NCBI GenBank assembly: GCA_013204555.1
Contig: JABMNO010000080.1
Coordinates: 62,001 to 126,000, forward strand
DNA length: 64,000 nucleotides
Source: Chloroflexota bacterium
GTDB taxonomy: Bacteria > Chloroflexota > Dehalococcoidia > Lucifugimonadales > Lucifugimonadaceae
Direction: 5' to 3'
Shown here: one piece after another, positions 45,228 to 54,220 of the stretch
Layout: each line of letters begins with the position of its first letter
Numbering within the stretch: the first letter of the stretch is position 1
Translations under genes and position numbers: made by a program
Notes under the pieces: model-generated
The model's database searches: none
What the model saw: the letters and a program-made list of their open reading frames with translations, nothing else
Told to the model about the DNA's origin: nothing

Positions 45228-45963
45228 GCGCAGCCGCCGCCCCTTCTTCAACCTTTTCTTCTACCCTGGCGAGGTAGACCACATTCGGGTCGGTCCCAAG
45301 TTTGTCGTCAAGAAGCTTGTAGTGCCGGTCGTCTTTCGACATTTTCGAGACACGGCTGGTTAGGTCGTTGAGATTGCCAAATACCAGCGCGTCCGTTGGG
45401 CAGGCCTGTGAACATGCGGACTGTATCTCGCCATCCATAACCAGTCGGTCTTCACCACGAGCCTTACGCTCGGCACGCCGAATACGGTGCACGCAGAAGC
45501 TGCACTTCTCCATGACGCCACGTGAGCGCACAGTTACATCCGGGTTCAATTGGTTCCGGAGGCTCTCCGGCCAGACCGGCTCCCAGTAGTTAAAGAATCG
45601 AACGTGGTAGGGACAACCGTTCGCACAGTACCTTGTGCCAACGCAACGGTTGTATATCTGGACGTTCATGCCCTCATTGTTGTGATAGGTCGCGTAGACC
45701 GGGCAAACCGGCTCGCATGGGGCGTTTCCACATTGCTGGCAGAGGATTGGGATGAAGCGAGCCTTCACGTCTGGAAAGTCACCTTCCCAGTACCGCTCAA
45801 TTCGAATCCATGAATAGATCCGTTGCTGCTTGTAGAGATTTTCAGTGTTCAAGGGAACATTGTTCTCTACCTGGCAGGCAAGAACACACGCCTGACAACC
45901 GGTACAGCGGTCGATATCGACCACCATGCCCCAGTTGTACGGACTGTCTTGTTGAGTGACCAT
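45220..45963 (-). CDS. Alternative complex III iron-sulfur subunit (ActB2, ferredoxin-like part)
   Basis: 247 residues with four cysteine clusters: RCTGCQACVLAC, ILCQQCGNAPCEPVC, RCVGTRYCANGCPYH and KCSFCVHRI...SACSQACPTDAL. This equals the C-terminal Fe-S half of ActB, encoded as a separate gene; in Chloroflexus and Rhodothermus ActB is a single fused protein. No signal peptide, so it likely travels with the Tat substrate ActB1. Lies 24 bases after actB1. Confidence 0.93.
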   Translation of the reverse strand: MVTQQDSPYNWGMVVDIDRCTGCQACVLACQVENNVPLNTENLYKQQRIYSWIRIERYWEGDFPDVKARFIPILCQQCGNAPCEPVCPVYATYHNNEGMNVQIYNRCVGTRYCANGCPYHVRFFNYWEPVWPESLRNQLNPDVTVRSRGVMEKCSFCVHRIRRAERKARGEDRLVMDGEIQSACSQACPTDALVFGNLNDLTSRVSKMSKDDRHYKLLDDKLGTDPNVVYLARVEEKVEEGAAAAHG

Positions 45964-45987
45964 CTACTCTAAGTTCCCGGTTCTCTT

Positions 45988-48306
45988 CTAGTTGTCGTTA
46001 GGATCCGCGTAGGGATCGTAGCTTTCTTCGAGGTGGTGGAGCGTTTCTTTGGCGTTTCCACCTGGTTCCACCACAAGGATTGGCACTCCCGGCTCAACCG
46101 CAATCGCCTCAACGGTGCCTTCGGCTTTAGCGATCTCCGTGTTGAGACCCGTGTTGATTATTCGAACCTTTGTCGCTGCCCAGGCAAGTGCGCCTGTCTC
46201 AGCATCTTTCTTGTCTACAAGGATTGAGAGGACGTTGGAACCGCGACCCTCTGCCCATCGGCCGCCCTGCTCGTGGCCCTGACCAATCGGAACTCCGAGC
46301 ATGTCCGGTGGTACAGCGCGATGTGGGTATGCCAGTGCTTCGATCTCACCAGTTGTCGACTTGATTATGAGCTTGTCACCCTGAGAAATACCGAGCCTTT
46401 TGGCCGTGTGGTGATTTATCTCAACCCATGTGGTCCATGCGGCCGTCGTAATTGGGTCTGAAACGGCCTGCAACCATGGAGCCGGTGCAACGCGCCCATC
46501 AAGCAGCGCTTGTGATGCAAACGGCATCAGATTGAACACTTCACCTTCCCCCTCTGTTGGTTCAGAGAATTCGGGGTCAGCATGGAGATTTGTCAGTGCA
46601 GGAGCGTCCTTGGGTCGTGTCTGACCGCGGGCATTCGTGTCCCACCAGCCACCTCGTTGGAGGAGGCCTCGCATCAGGAGTGAAGCTGTTGGAGCGGTCA
46701 CAGATCCTCCGCCGTTGCTCTGCAGTGTGTCAGCGGCGTCGTCAACAAACTCTTTCATCGTCTTGGCGCCAAGTGCCCCGTCAGCTGCGCGAAGTAGCAC
46801 GTCACCAAATCCGCGACCGTCTGATAGAACGCTGGAGCCGTCTCGAGTACGGGCCGGAGTAGATACGGGCTGCTGGAAACCAACGGTCTGGTAGCCCGGC
46901 GCGGGCTCCGGCACCTCGATACCCCACGTCTCCAGGTAAGAGGCTTCGGGCAAGACCAGATCGGCCATTGCAGAGGTGTCGTCCAGGACATCAGCGAAGG
47001 CAACAACATGCGGGACGTTGTCCAGCGCCTGTTGAACGTTCACTGAGCGGGGCAGGCCGTGAGCAATGTTTGCGCCACGAATTATCACGGTGTTTATATT
47101 GCCCGCCCGCCACTGGGCCAGTTCAGCTTCCCAATCGGCGAATGAAGCGCCCGTAGCCGTCGATGGTAGGCCATCAATGGGGGAGTCGGGGTTGAGGAAG
47201 ACACCGCCTTTGGCTCCAACGGATCCCAGAAGAATATTCAGCGAGTAGATAGCGTTTAGATTAAAGCTGCCGTTGGTGTGCGCACCGGCTGAACCACCGC
47301 CGATAACCAGACTTGGCCCCTCTGTTGCCAGAGATCGTGCCAGATCGTGAATGGTCGCTTCGGATACACCTGCTCGGAGAGAGATAGTCGATGCCTTGAA
47401 TACGTCCAGAGCGCCTTCGGGCAGATTGGCCGTAAATCGGGCGATGTTGTCGTCGGAGACAAGACCCTCTTCTACGATGACCGCAGCAACTGCAAGGGCG
47501 AGTTCACCCTCCATGCCTGGCCGGTTGGGTATCCACTTGTCGGCTGCCGCAGCCGTGATTGACATACGAGGCTCAATTTGGAAAAGCTGACCGCGGCCTG
47601 AGCCGGTGGCCGCATTCCGGAACTCACCATATTTGGTTGAGTATCGGGTTGGAGAAATCCATGTTCCCAGGAAATCAGCGCCAAAACTGGCGACCGTCCT
47701 TGCGTTACCAAGATCGAATTCTGGAAGTCGGTCTGCACCAAATACAGACTTCATTGCTCCGTGGAGAACACCTTGCTCCAGAGCCTGGAACTGAATGTGC
47801 TTTCCATTGAATTTTGCTGCGAAATCTCCAGCTACCTTGCCAAGCTGTCCTCGAATTGGATTGGTGGCAACGGTTACTCTGCCGCTCCCAGCCCATTCCT
47901 GGAGTTTTGCTTCAGCTTCGCCCCATGTAATAGGAGTGAATCCAGAGCCCTTAGAGGAGCGGGCCATTGGCTGGGCAATGCGATCTGGGTGGTACAGCAT
48001 CTGGAGTGCTGAGTCACACCGGACGTTCTGCTTGCCAAGGTTTATCGGGTAGTCAGGGTTGCCAGCGATCTTCTTCGCCCGGCCTTCCATGACACGGACC
48101 ACAACACCTTCGCCGCCATCGCAGACACCACAGGTAGTTGCGAACCAGTTGTCCCGCCCTTTAACAAGGTCTTCCGGCAACTCAACGGGGGCCTGGATGA
48201 TGAATTCTTCATCCGGGATGCTGCTACAGGCAACGAACAAAACAGCCCCGGTGGTGGATGCGCCCACCATCGAAAGAAATTTTCTTCTTGAGACCTGATC
48301 CGTCAT
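45988..48306 (-). CDS. Alternative complex III molybdoprotein-like subunit (ActB1)
   Basis: 772 residues from ATG 48306, chosen because the Tat signal SRRKFLSMVGASTTGAVLF then lies at the N-terminus with a lipobox-like VAC; a TTG at 48363 would overlap actA. It has the DMSO-reductase-like fold (CGVCDGGEGVVVRVMEGRAKK, in part; LYHPDRI; QRWGE-type TWGEAEAKL). In ACIII this domain has lost the molybdenum cofactor and is structural. CxxC near residue 60 remains. It binds ActB2 and ActA on the periplasmic side. Confidence 0.9.
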   Translation of the reverse strand: MTDQVSRRKFLSMVGASTTGAVLFVACSSIPDEEFIIQAPVELPEDLVKGRDNWFATTCGVCDGGEGVVVRVMEGRAKKIAGNPDYPINLGKQNVRCDSALQMLYHPDRIAQPMARSSKGSGFTPITWGEAEAKLQEWAGSGRVTVATNPIRGQLGKVAGDFAAKFNGKHIQFQALEQGVLHGAMKSVFGADRLPEFDLGNARTVASFGADFLGTWISPTRYSTKYGEFRNAATGSGRGQLFQIEPRMSITAAAADKWIPNRPGMEGELALAVAAVIVEEGLVSDDNIARFTANLPEGALDVFKASTISLRAGVSEATIHDLARSLATEGPSLVIGGGSAGAHTNGSFNLNAIYSLNILLGSVGAKGGVFLNPDSPIDGLPSTATGASFADWEAELAQWRAGNINTVIIRGANIAHGLPRSVNVQQALDNVPHVVAFADVLDDTSAMADLVLPEASYLETWGIEVPEPAPGYQTVGFQQPVSTPARTRDGSSVLSDGRGFGDVLLRAADGALGAKTMKEFVDDAADTLQSNGGGSVTAPTASLLMRGLLQRGGWWDTNARGQTRPKDAPALTNLHADPEFSEPTEGEGEVFNLMPFASQALLDGRVAPAPWLQAVSDPITTAAWTTWVEINHHTAKRLGISQGDKLIIKSTTGEIEALAYPHRAVPPDMLGVPIGQGHEQGGRWAEGRGSNVLSILVDKKDAETGALAWAATKVRIINTGLNTEIAKAEGTVEAIAVEPGVPILVVEPGGNAKETLHHLEESYDPYADPNDN

Positions 48307-48337
48307 GTTGGTAATTGAACTCACTAAATTTCCAGAC

Positions 48338-49072
48338 TTAGAAGTGGCAGGTTGAACAGTCAACAGGAGCGTTGTTATCGCGATGGCAGTTCACACACTG
48401 ACCCATCTTAAGCGGCTCCACCTGCTTCACCTTTTCCATGGTGGCGACACTGCCGTGACACGTTGAGCAGACTTGCGACGGGTTTACAGACGCCAGACCG
48501 GTGACCGCGTCATTGTTACCAATTGCGGCCGGGTGATTGGACAGGAACCGGATGTGCGGATCATGCACGAACCGAACGCTATCCGGAAGACGATGAACGC
48601 GCTGCCAGTTGATAGCGTCAACGAACGGTTCAAGGAACGTGATATCTCTAAGTTGTGCCAGCCCCGCACGGTCTTCCGAGCCCACCACCCGGTGACAGAA
48701 GGAGCATAGCTGTACAGGTGGGACGCCCGCAGTACCGGAGGTTGTGACCGTTCGATGGCAGAACGTGCAATCCAGACCTAATCCGGTCAGCTGTGAGTTG
48801 TCGGGGGCAATACGTGGGTTGCCATTGATATCCATGAGTACGTCGGTGCCAGCATGCACGGTGTGCGGGAACGCGATTGGCTGTTCCGGTGGCTCATCGA
48901 ACCCAAATACGGGGAGGGGAAGGTTGAGCCATGCGGTAAGCACAAACACAAGGATGGCAACCACCACTCCAGTGACGGCAAGGCCACCGGTCGCGATAAC
49001 CGGAACTAAGACCTTGACCCAGGTTGGGGTTCCGCTCTTTGCGGGAGGCGGATCAGTTTGAGCTGTACTCAA
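48338..49072 (-). CDS. actA: Alternative complex III pentaheme cytochrome c ActA
   Basis: 244 residues from TTG 49072. One N-terminal membrane anchor (about 22-46) then five CxxCH heme motifs: CTFCH, CSFCH, CSTCH, CVNCH and CSTCH, the last ending the protein. Multiple extra histidines (HTVHAG, HDPHIRFLSNH) supply distal ligands. It is the periplasmic electron-accepting subunit. The heme count and operon position make the assignment firm. Confidence 0.94.
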   Translation of the reverse strand: MSTAQTDPPPAKSGTPTWVKVLVPVIATGGLAVTGVVVAILVFVLTAWLNLPLPVFGFDEPPEQPIAFPHTVHAGTDVLMDINGNPRIAPDNSQLTGLGLDCTFCHRTVTTSGTAGVPPVQLCSFCHRVVGSEDRAGLAQLRDITFLEPFVDAINWQRVHRLPDSVRFVHDPHIRFLSNHPAAIGNNDAVTGLASVNPSQVCSTCHGSVATMEKVKQVEPLKMGQCVNCHRDNNAPVDCSTCHF

Positions 49073-49149
49073 TCGTCTTTCATTTTCAGCATCCGACCAA
49101 CATTAGCTGATCGGGTCCTAATTGTTTTTTTCGGGGACAAAACGGGGAC

Positions 49150-49440
49150 CTATCGGTATCGACGGGAATAAACGTCTTCGATGTAACCGAGGTAGCCGAT
49201 GATCAGCACAACGTTCACCGCGATCGCCACAACGGCGATGATGCCCAGCACATACAGAGGAATTCGCAGGCGACTAAATTTTTCCGGGATATGGCCCGTT
49301 GAAATAGCCGACGGGATGAGGGCGTGAGCCGTCACGAATGATCCGCTGCCTGTTACAGCAAAGAGGAGAGATAGCCAGAGAAGCTTAATTGCATTTCCGC
49401 CATCGCCCCACTGCTCAGCGGTAAGTGGGATGAGATCCAT
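49150..49440 (-). CDS. Small two-helix membrane protein upstream of actA
   Basis: 96 residues from ATG 49440. Two membrane helices (about 18-40 and 60-83). It lies 77 bases before actA in the same direction and is probably the first gene of the block. It is not similar to ActG as far as I can tell, but may be an accessory subunit of the complex. No family recognised. Confidence 0.65.
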   Translation of the reverse strand: MDLIPLTAEQWGDGGNAIKLLWLSLLFAVTGSGSFVTAHALIPSAISTGHIPEKFSRLRIPLYVLGIIAVVAIAVNVVLIIGYLGYIEDVYSRRYR

Positions 49441-49886
49441 CCGCTAGTCAGGCCCCCCGTGGTTAGGTCAATCATTGCTTGTTTCAAACGCGAAACCGGG
49501 GATCACTGACCCCCGATCTAACGATTGTGAAAACTATCATTTGCCTATTGGAGTGTCAAGGCAATTCCAGATGGAAACTAGCTCTAATATGAGGCCAAAA
49601 AACCGTTGGTTTGTTTCCCAGCATAAAAGGGAACAGGCGCCAACGCCTTACCCGCTCTGTTCCGGCGACCGCCAGTTCATTCATCCTGTGCATATCCGAA
49701 GTACGGCGTCACAGCCCTTTGATTATCGGAAGGCGTAATAATCAACTCTCAAAATGCCATCGCACGGTCGTGCACAGTGCTGAGCATCGCGCTATCATCA
49801 TCGGAGCAAATTATTGGTAGCTCCAAATTGTGCGTACCCCGGAGCAATCGGGGTGTGCCACTGGGCATGAATTATCTGGAGGAACG
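49441..49886. other. Divergent intergenic region, no gene seen
   Basis: 446 bases between the act block (minus) and the Tat-signal protein (plus). It must hold the act promoter. A CGGGG/CCCCG stem occurs near 49496-49515. I see no convincing gene, repeat or RNA. Confidence 0.5.
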
Positions 49887-50093
49887 GTGGCTGAGAATAA
49901 GTCATCAGACGCGACCGGCATGAGCCGCAAGAAGTTCATCGGCGTTGCGGCGTTGGGATCGGCTGGCGCAGTTGCAGCTCTCACGCTGTTGGGTGGAATC
50001 CCGGGTCTCAAGAGTCGCAAGCAGAAGATAGTTGCATCAGATCTTCCGGGTGAAGGCTCAATCTTCCAGCCAAAGAACCCGCCACGAGCCTAG
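49887..50093 (+). CDS. Small Tat-signal protein beside the act block
   Basis: 68 residues from GTG 49887, chosen because TGGAGG lies 5 bases upstream; a frame from 49830 would add 19 residues. The Tat-like motif is SRKKFIGVAALG (a lysine replaces the second arginine), followed by a hydrophobic helix and a short tail SDLPGEGSIFQPKNPPRA. The tail resembles the linker that follows the anchor of Rieske-type proteins, but no Rieske domain follows. Its position divergent from the act genes suggests a small accessory membrane protein. Confidence 0.6.
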   Translation: MAENKSSDATGMSRKKFIGVAALGSAGAVAALTLLGGIPGLKSRKQKIVASDLPGEGSIFQPKNPPRA

Positions 50094-50126
50094 TTTTCCC
50101 AAACGAGTAAGAGGAACCGCCGTTGC

Positions 50127-50495
50127 CTACGGCGTCTCCGGGCTGATCTTCGTTTCGTGCGGGAGGAGCAGATACGGCTCTCCTCGCTCATCTGAGTTAC
50201 CGAGATCCCACGGACCGCTGGAAGTAACCGGCCTGATTCGAAGGCCATAGTCACCACCTACGACCAGAACCGATACTGCCGCGCCAGAATCCGTTACCTC
50301 AGCGAACTGGACTCTAGTTCGCGTTCCATCACCTGCAGACGACCACCCCACGATAACTTCCGCGCTGCCGCCCGGTGTAAGTCCCTCGACCACTATCGAG
50401 TCGGCCTCAAGTATTTCGCCTTGAGTTTCAAACACCCGCATCGGAAGGTATTCACTGTTCGGATTCTCCTCAACTTCAACCCAGAGTTGATCCAT
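50127..50495 (-). CDS. Hypothetical protein
   Basis: 122 residues from ATG 50495. Composition suggests a beta-sandwich (alternating VEVEENP, VIVGWSS, VSVLVVGG, LRIRPV). There is no signal peptide, membrane segment or recognised motif. It converges with the small Tat protein and is divergent from the E1 genes. Confidence 0.5.
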   Translation of the reverse strand: MDQLWVEVEENPNSEYLPMRVFETQGEILEADSIVVEGLTPGGSAEVIVGWSSAGDGTRTRVQFAEVTDSGAAVSVLVVGGDYGLRIRPVTSSGPWDLGNSDERGEPYLLLPHETKISPETP

Positions 50496-50653
50496 GGCGT
50501 CACTCCGATTACATAAAACTTCTTTATACAGTCCGGTCGCGATGTTACGATTCGACGCCGCACGTTAACTCGACCGGAAGATCAATCTACTACCGGATGA
50601 GAATTATCAGGACCGAATCGTAGCCACCAGTCGTAACAGAAGGACATTATTTG

Positions 50654-51646
50654 ATGGCGGTTCCAAAGGAAAAGCTCAGCTGGATGTACGAGACGATGTA
50701 CCGCATTCGGCGCTTCGAGGAGAGACTCCTTGAGGAGACAGCCAAAGGCAATGCGATGGGCGTCGCTCACACATCAGATGGTGAAGAGGCCGGACCAACT
50801 GGTATTTGCGCTCACCTGACTGACACAGACTGGATCTCATCCACACACCGCGGTCACGGTCACTGCATTGCCAAAGGGCTAGACACCAAAGGCATGATGG
50901 CTGAGATATTCGGACGGGCGACTGGCCTTTGCAAGGGTAAAGGCGGCTCCATGCACATTGCGGACTTCTCAAAAGGCATGCTTGGCGCCAACGCCATCGT
51001 CGGCGCTGGCATCCCTCTTGCCGTTGGTGCTGCATTCACTGCCAAGTACAAGCAGACCGGCGGAGTCGCAGTCGCATTCTTTGGTGATGGCGCAACCAAC
51101 CAGGGAGTCTTCCACGAGAGTGTGAACCTCGCCTCGGTCTTCAAGCTTCCGGTCATATTTGCCTGTGAGAACAACCATTACGCACAGTCGACATCGGTCG
51201 AGTACGCCGTGCCGGTCAAGGACATCGCAGACCGTGCCACCTCTTACGCGATCCCGGGCGTCGTTGTGGACGGCATGGATGCCCTGGCAGTCTACGAGGC
51301 AGCAGGAGAGGCAATAGCCCGCGCCAGAGCCGGTGAAGGCCCAACGCTTCTTGAGATGAAGACTTACCGATACCACGGTCACTTCCACGCTGATATTCCC
51401 CACACCTACCGTCATCAGGAGGAAGAGGATATTTGGCGGGCGAAGGATCCCATTCCCCACTTTGAAAAGACCGTAGGTGAACAGGGGCTCATGGAAGATG
51501 CTGAGTTCAAGGCCATCCGAGACGCCATCGAAACTGAGATAGAAGAAGCGGTCCAGTTCGCCATTGATAGTCCCATGCCGGATCCATCGGAGCTTTACAC
51601 GGACGTCTACGTGAACTACTCAAACCCGCTCCAGGGCCTCCGCTAA
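50654..51646 (+). CDS. Thiamine-diphosphate-dependent dehydrogenase E1, alpha subunit
   Basis: 330 residues from ATG 50654 (a TTG directly precedes it). TPP motif GDGATNQGVFHES...FACENN (shown in part), HRGHGHCIAKG, and the phosphorylation-loop-like RYHGHFHADIPHTYRHQEE. It decarboxylates a 2-oxoacid and transfers the acyl group to lipoyl-E2. Pairs with the beta gene 36 bases downstream. It is closest in feel to acetoin/pyruvate dehydrogenases (AcoA/PdhA); E2 and E3 are not in the window. Confidence 0.93.
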   Translation: MAVPKEKLSWMYETMYRIRRFEERLLEETAKGNAMGVAHTSDGEEAGPTGICAHLTDTDWISSTHRGHGHCIAKGLDTKGMMAEIFGRATGLCKGKGGSMHIADFSKGMLGANAIVGAGIPLAVGAAFTAKYKQTGGVAVAFFGDGATNQGVFHESVNLASVFKLPVIFACENNHYAQSTSVEYAVPVKDIADRATSYAIPGVVVDGMDALAVYEAAGEAIARARAGEGPTLLEMKTYRYHGHFHADIPHTYRHQEEEDIWRAKDPIPHFEKTVGEQGLMEDAEFKAIRDAIETEIEEAVQFAIDSPMPDPSELYTDVYVNYSNPLQGLR

Positions 51647-51682
51647 ACGTTTTTATCCCACTTCTCAGGAGATCAATTCAAT

Positions 51683-52744
51683 ATGACAACCGCATCTAGA
51701 AACCCACTTGGCCCCGGAACGGAAGTGCCCGGGCGCGAAGAACGCTACCGGGACGCTTTTCAGCGCACACTCAGGGATGAGCTCAATCGCGATGAGAATG
51801 TCTACATCATTGGTGAGGACGTTGCTGGCGGCCCCGGTCGAGAAGACCAGGGAATCATCGACTCATGGGGTGGCCCATTTGCCGCCACCAAAGGGCTGAT
51901 CCAGGATTTCGGCGCGAGGCGAATCGTCGATACGCCAATCTCCGAAGCCGGCTTCCTTGGCGCTGCAATTGGCTCGGCACTAACTGGCCTCAGGCCGGTC
52001 GTCGACCTCATGTACTTCGACTTCATTGGAGTAGCGTTTGACCAGATTGTCTCCAACGCCTCCAAGAGCCGTTACATGTTTGGTGGACAGACCAAGATTC
52101 CGTTGACCATGTTCGCCCGCTCTGGAGGTGGCACCGGTCACGCGGCCCAGCACTCATCTAACTTCTACTCGATACTGGCGCATCTGCCGGGCATCAAAGT
52201 AGTCGTGCCGTCAGACCCTTACTCCGTGCGAGGCTTGCTCGCTGCGGCGATAAGAGATGACGACCCTGTGATGGTCTGCAACCACAAGAAGCTCATCAAC
52301 CTCACCGGATTCGTGCCTGATGAGGAGTACACCATAGAGCTTGGAAAAGGCCGACTGACGCGTGTGGGCACAGACGTGACGTTGGTAGGTATGTCGTGGA
52401 CCACCGAGGTCTGTAACAACGCCGCAGATCGACTTAAAGAAGAAGGCATCTCGGCTGAAGTGGTCGACTTGCTAAGCCTCTCGCCACTGGATGAGGAGAT
52501 ATTCCTTAACTCCGTGGCAAAGACGAACAAGGTAGTGATCGTCGACGAAGACAGCCCTCGCGCCTCAATGGCCTCCGAAGTCGCGGCAGTTATTGCCGAA
52601 AAGGCTTTCGACTCGCTGGACGCACCGATCAAGCGAGTAACCGGCCCGCACACCCCCGTCCCGTACAGCCGTGACCTGGAGAACCTCTTCCTCCCGGATG
52701 AGGAGGACGTAATCGCCACCACGAAGAAGCTGCTGGGCGCATAG
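51683..52744 (+). CDS. Thiamine-diphosphate-dependent dehydrogenase E1, beta subunit
   Basis: 353 residues. Family segments are FQRTLRDELNRDENVYIIGEDVAGG, RIVDTPISEAGFLGAAIG, AQHSSNFYSILAHLPGIKVV (each shown in part) and VDLLSLSPLDEEI. The N-terminus has about 20 extra residues. Together with the alpha chain it forms the alpha2beta2 E1. A perfect hairpin at 52756-52783 follows the stop. Confidence 0.93.
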   Translation: MTTASRNPLGPGTEVPGREERYRDAFQRTLRDELNRDENVYIIGEDVAGGPGREDQGIIDSWGGPFAATKGLIQDFGARRIVDTPISEAGFLGAAIGSALTGLRPVVDLMYFDFIGVAFDQIVSNASKSRYMFGGQTKIPLTMFARSGGGTGHAAQHSSNFYSILAHLPGIKVVVPSDPYSVRGLLAAAIRDDDPVMVCNHKKLINLTGFVPDEEYTIELGKGRLTRVGTDVTLVGMSWTTEVCNNAADRLKEEGISAEVVDLLSLSPLDEEIFLNSVAKTNKVVIVDEDSPRASMASEVAAVIAEKAFDSLDAPIKRVTGPHTPVPYSRDLENLFLPDEEDVIATTKKLLGA

Positions 52745-52755
52745 CCGGACAATCC

Positions 52756-52783
52756 GTAGAGGCACGTTGTATCGTGCCTCTAC
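52756..52783. terminator. Perfect 11-bp hairpin after E1 beta
   Basis: GTAGAGGCACG (52756-52766) and CGTGCCTCTAC (52773-52783) pair over a 6-base loop, 11 bases after the stop. No T-run follows, so it is a terminator candidate or a dispersed palindromic repeat. Confidence 0.55.
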
Positions 52784-52920
52784 AAACGATGTGGGTATCC
52801 GTCCATGCCGACAGCACGACTCCCGGTCGGCCACCGCCCACCGAATGGTTCGGGCAAGTTTCAATCCTGTCCAAACATGAGAACGCAGGATGTCCCACGG
52901 CAACCGCTGGGGTACATCTC

Positions 52921-53643
52921 CTACGGGGCGGTTAACGTCCCAATCGCGGGTTCGCCACGCGTTCCCGTGTGGCGAACACCGGCGAAGTTGGCGTCTGCGA
53001 ACCAGAGGACGCCGTCTTTCTTGGATAGCCCGTGTACAAACGGGTCTTCTGGGCCCATTGTGATGCGGTCTTGCTCCGCGCCGCTCTCTACGTCGTACAG
53101 GACAATTACGTTGTCGGTCGTGTGTGCGCACCAGATCGAATCGCCCTCAAGCGCCAGTCCGTGCAGGCGCTCTAGCTCGCAATGGATGGTGTGAACAACG
53201 CTCTGATCGCCCAGCGCGTCCACCAGCACGATGTTTTGAGGATTCGTAGCTGTTACCCAGAGCATGTTGCGGCTGAAGTCCCACTCGATGCCGTGGATGC
53301 CCAGCCCATCAGGTGTTCTGAATCGGTTTACCGGCTCGCCGGCCTCAAGGTCTAGCTGATAGATGTAGCCGAGGTGTGTATCAGAGCTGCGATAGGGGCG
53401 GGAAGTGGTGTTGCCATTCGACGCCGTCCACAGATACCCGCCGCCGACGGACAGGCCGGAGCCGTTCTCAGTTGGAGTCCCGATGCGACGAATCAGGTTT
53501 CCAGACTCATCGATCACGCAGACATCGTCAGTCTCTTGATCCATAACGTACAACTCGCCCTCAAACCACTGGAGGCCATTTGGCATGGCACAGGGCGTTG
53601 GGACGCGACTGGCTACTCTTGATTTGACCTTTTCTTTGACCAT
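52921..53643 (-). CDS. Beta-propeller (YVTN/NHL-like) protein
   Basis: 240 residues with repeated strands of the form GELYVMDQETDDVCVID, NMLWVTATNPQNIVLVD, DSIWCAHTTDNVIVLYD and GVLWFADANFAGVRH, spaced about 45 residues apart. This gives a five- or six-bladed propeller. No signal peptide. It may bind a ligand or act as a lactonase-like enzyme, but no catalytic metal site is evident. Stands alone. Confidence 0.7.
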   Translation of the reverse strand: MVKEKVKSRVASRVPTPCAMPNGLQWFEGELYVMDQETDDVCVIDESGNLIRRIGTPTENGSGLSVGGGYLWTASNGNTTSRPYRSSDTHLGYIYQLDLEAGEPVNRFRTPDGLGIHGIEWDFSRNMLWVTATNPQNIVLVDALGDQSVVHTIHCELERLHGLALEGDSIWCAHTTDNVIVLYDVESGAEQDRITMGPEDPFVHGLSKKDGVLWFADANFAGVRHTGTRGEPAIGTLTAP

Positions 53644-53764
53644 CGTGGCGGCTCCTGGGCGGAATGGAATTTGGTGTGCGGCACGATACTACATGTCGGA
53701 GTTATCAGCGCCATTGAAACCCAAGTTTCGGTAATGCGGAAGAGAGCGATGTTTCACCGCTTCA

Positions 53765-53826
53765 GAGAAAATTGCCCTGCGAGCCCTTCGAGAGCCTCAG
53801 GACAGGTCCCTCAGGATACTTTTCTC
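53765..53826. repeat. CCTTCGAG...CCTCAGGATACTT hairpin repeat, copy 1
   Basis: Core CCCTTCGAG (53784-53792) and CCTCAGGATACTT (near 53808-53821) flanked by a 7-bp inverted repeat GAGAAAA (53765-53771) and TTTTCTC (53820-53826). The same core occurs at 63618-63689 and 63799-63839. Confidence 0.65.
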
Positions 53827-53852
53827 AAATCGGCGCGACGGCCCCGGCGAGG

Positions 53853-53874
53853 CGGGGCGAGCCCTGGAGCTACC
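53853..53874. repeat. CGGGGCGAGCCC element, second copy
   Basis: 22 bases matching 12421-12442 with 3 differences. The repeat supplies the last codons and stop of the convergent DUF971 gene. Confidence 0.5.
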
Positions 53875-54220
53875 GCCCCTCGCGGCGAGGGCTTTGTGCC
53901 GGGGAGGGCTGCTCGTTGGAGTGGTCATCGCCGCATTTGCAGATTTTGCGGAGCATCGTGAAGGGGTAGATGCCGGTGGAATGGCCGTCACTCCAAGCGA
54001 ACTGGATGGCGTATCTTCCTACCTCAAGGAAATCGACCGCAAAAACGTCAGCCGGTACTGACAGGACATCAAGTATCTGTCGGCCCGTCATCTCCTCTAT
54101 ACAGCCAGCGCAGGCGCAATCGATTCGCACCTCACGGTGCGGGTAATGGCTAACGTGGCCGTCTGACCATGCGATGACGATCTCTTCATTTTCTAGCTGC
54201 ACGTCTTTTGCGACGATCAA
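53870..54220 (-). CDS. DUF971 (GBBH-like N-terminal) domain protein
   Basis: 116 residues from TTG 54220. The domain is complete: IVIAWSDGHVSHYPHREVR, CACAGCIEEMTGRQIL, VGRYAIQFAWSDGHSTGIY, then LRKICKCGDD. DUF971 proteins are found fused to or beside Fe-S carriers and in the N-terminal domain of gamma-butyrobetaine hydroxylase; the cysteines may bind a metal. The last about 15 residues (QPSPAQSPRREGR) are encoded by the intergenic repeat and are not part of the domain. Confidence 0.85.
   Translation of the reverse strand: MIVAKDVQLENEEIVIAWSDGHVSHYPHREVRIDCACAGCIEEMTGRQILDVLSVPADVFAVDFLEVGRYAIQFAWSDGHSTGIYPFTMLRKICKCGDDHSNEQPSPAQSPRREGR

Noticed and set aside
45988-48306. Formate dehydrogenase or other active molybdoenzyme
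   Set aside because: The neighbours (pentaheme cytochrome, two NrfD subunits, DUF3341, monoheme lipoprotein) define alternative complex III, where this domain lacks the cofactor.
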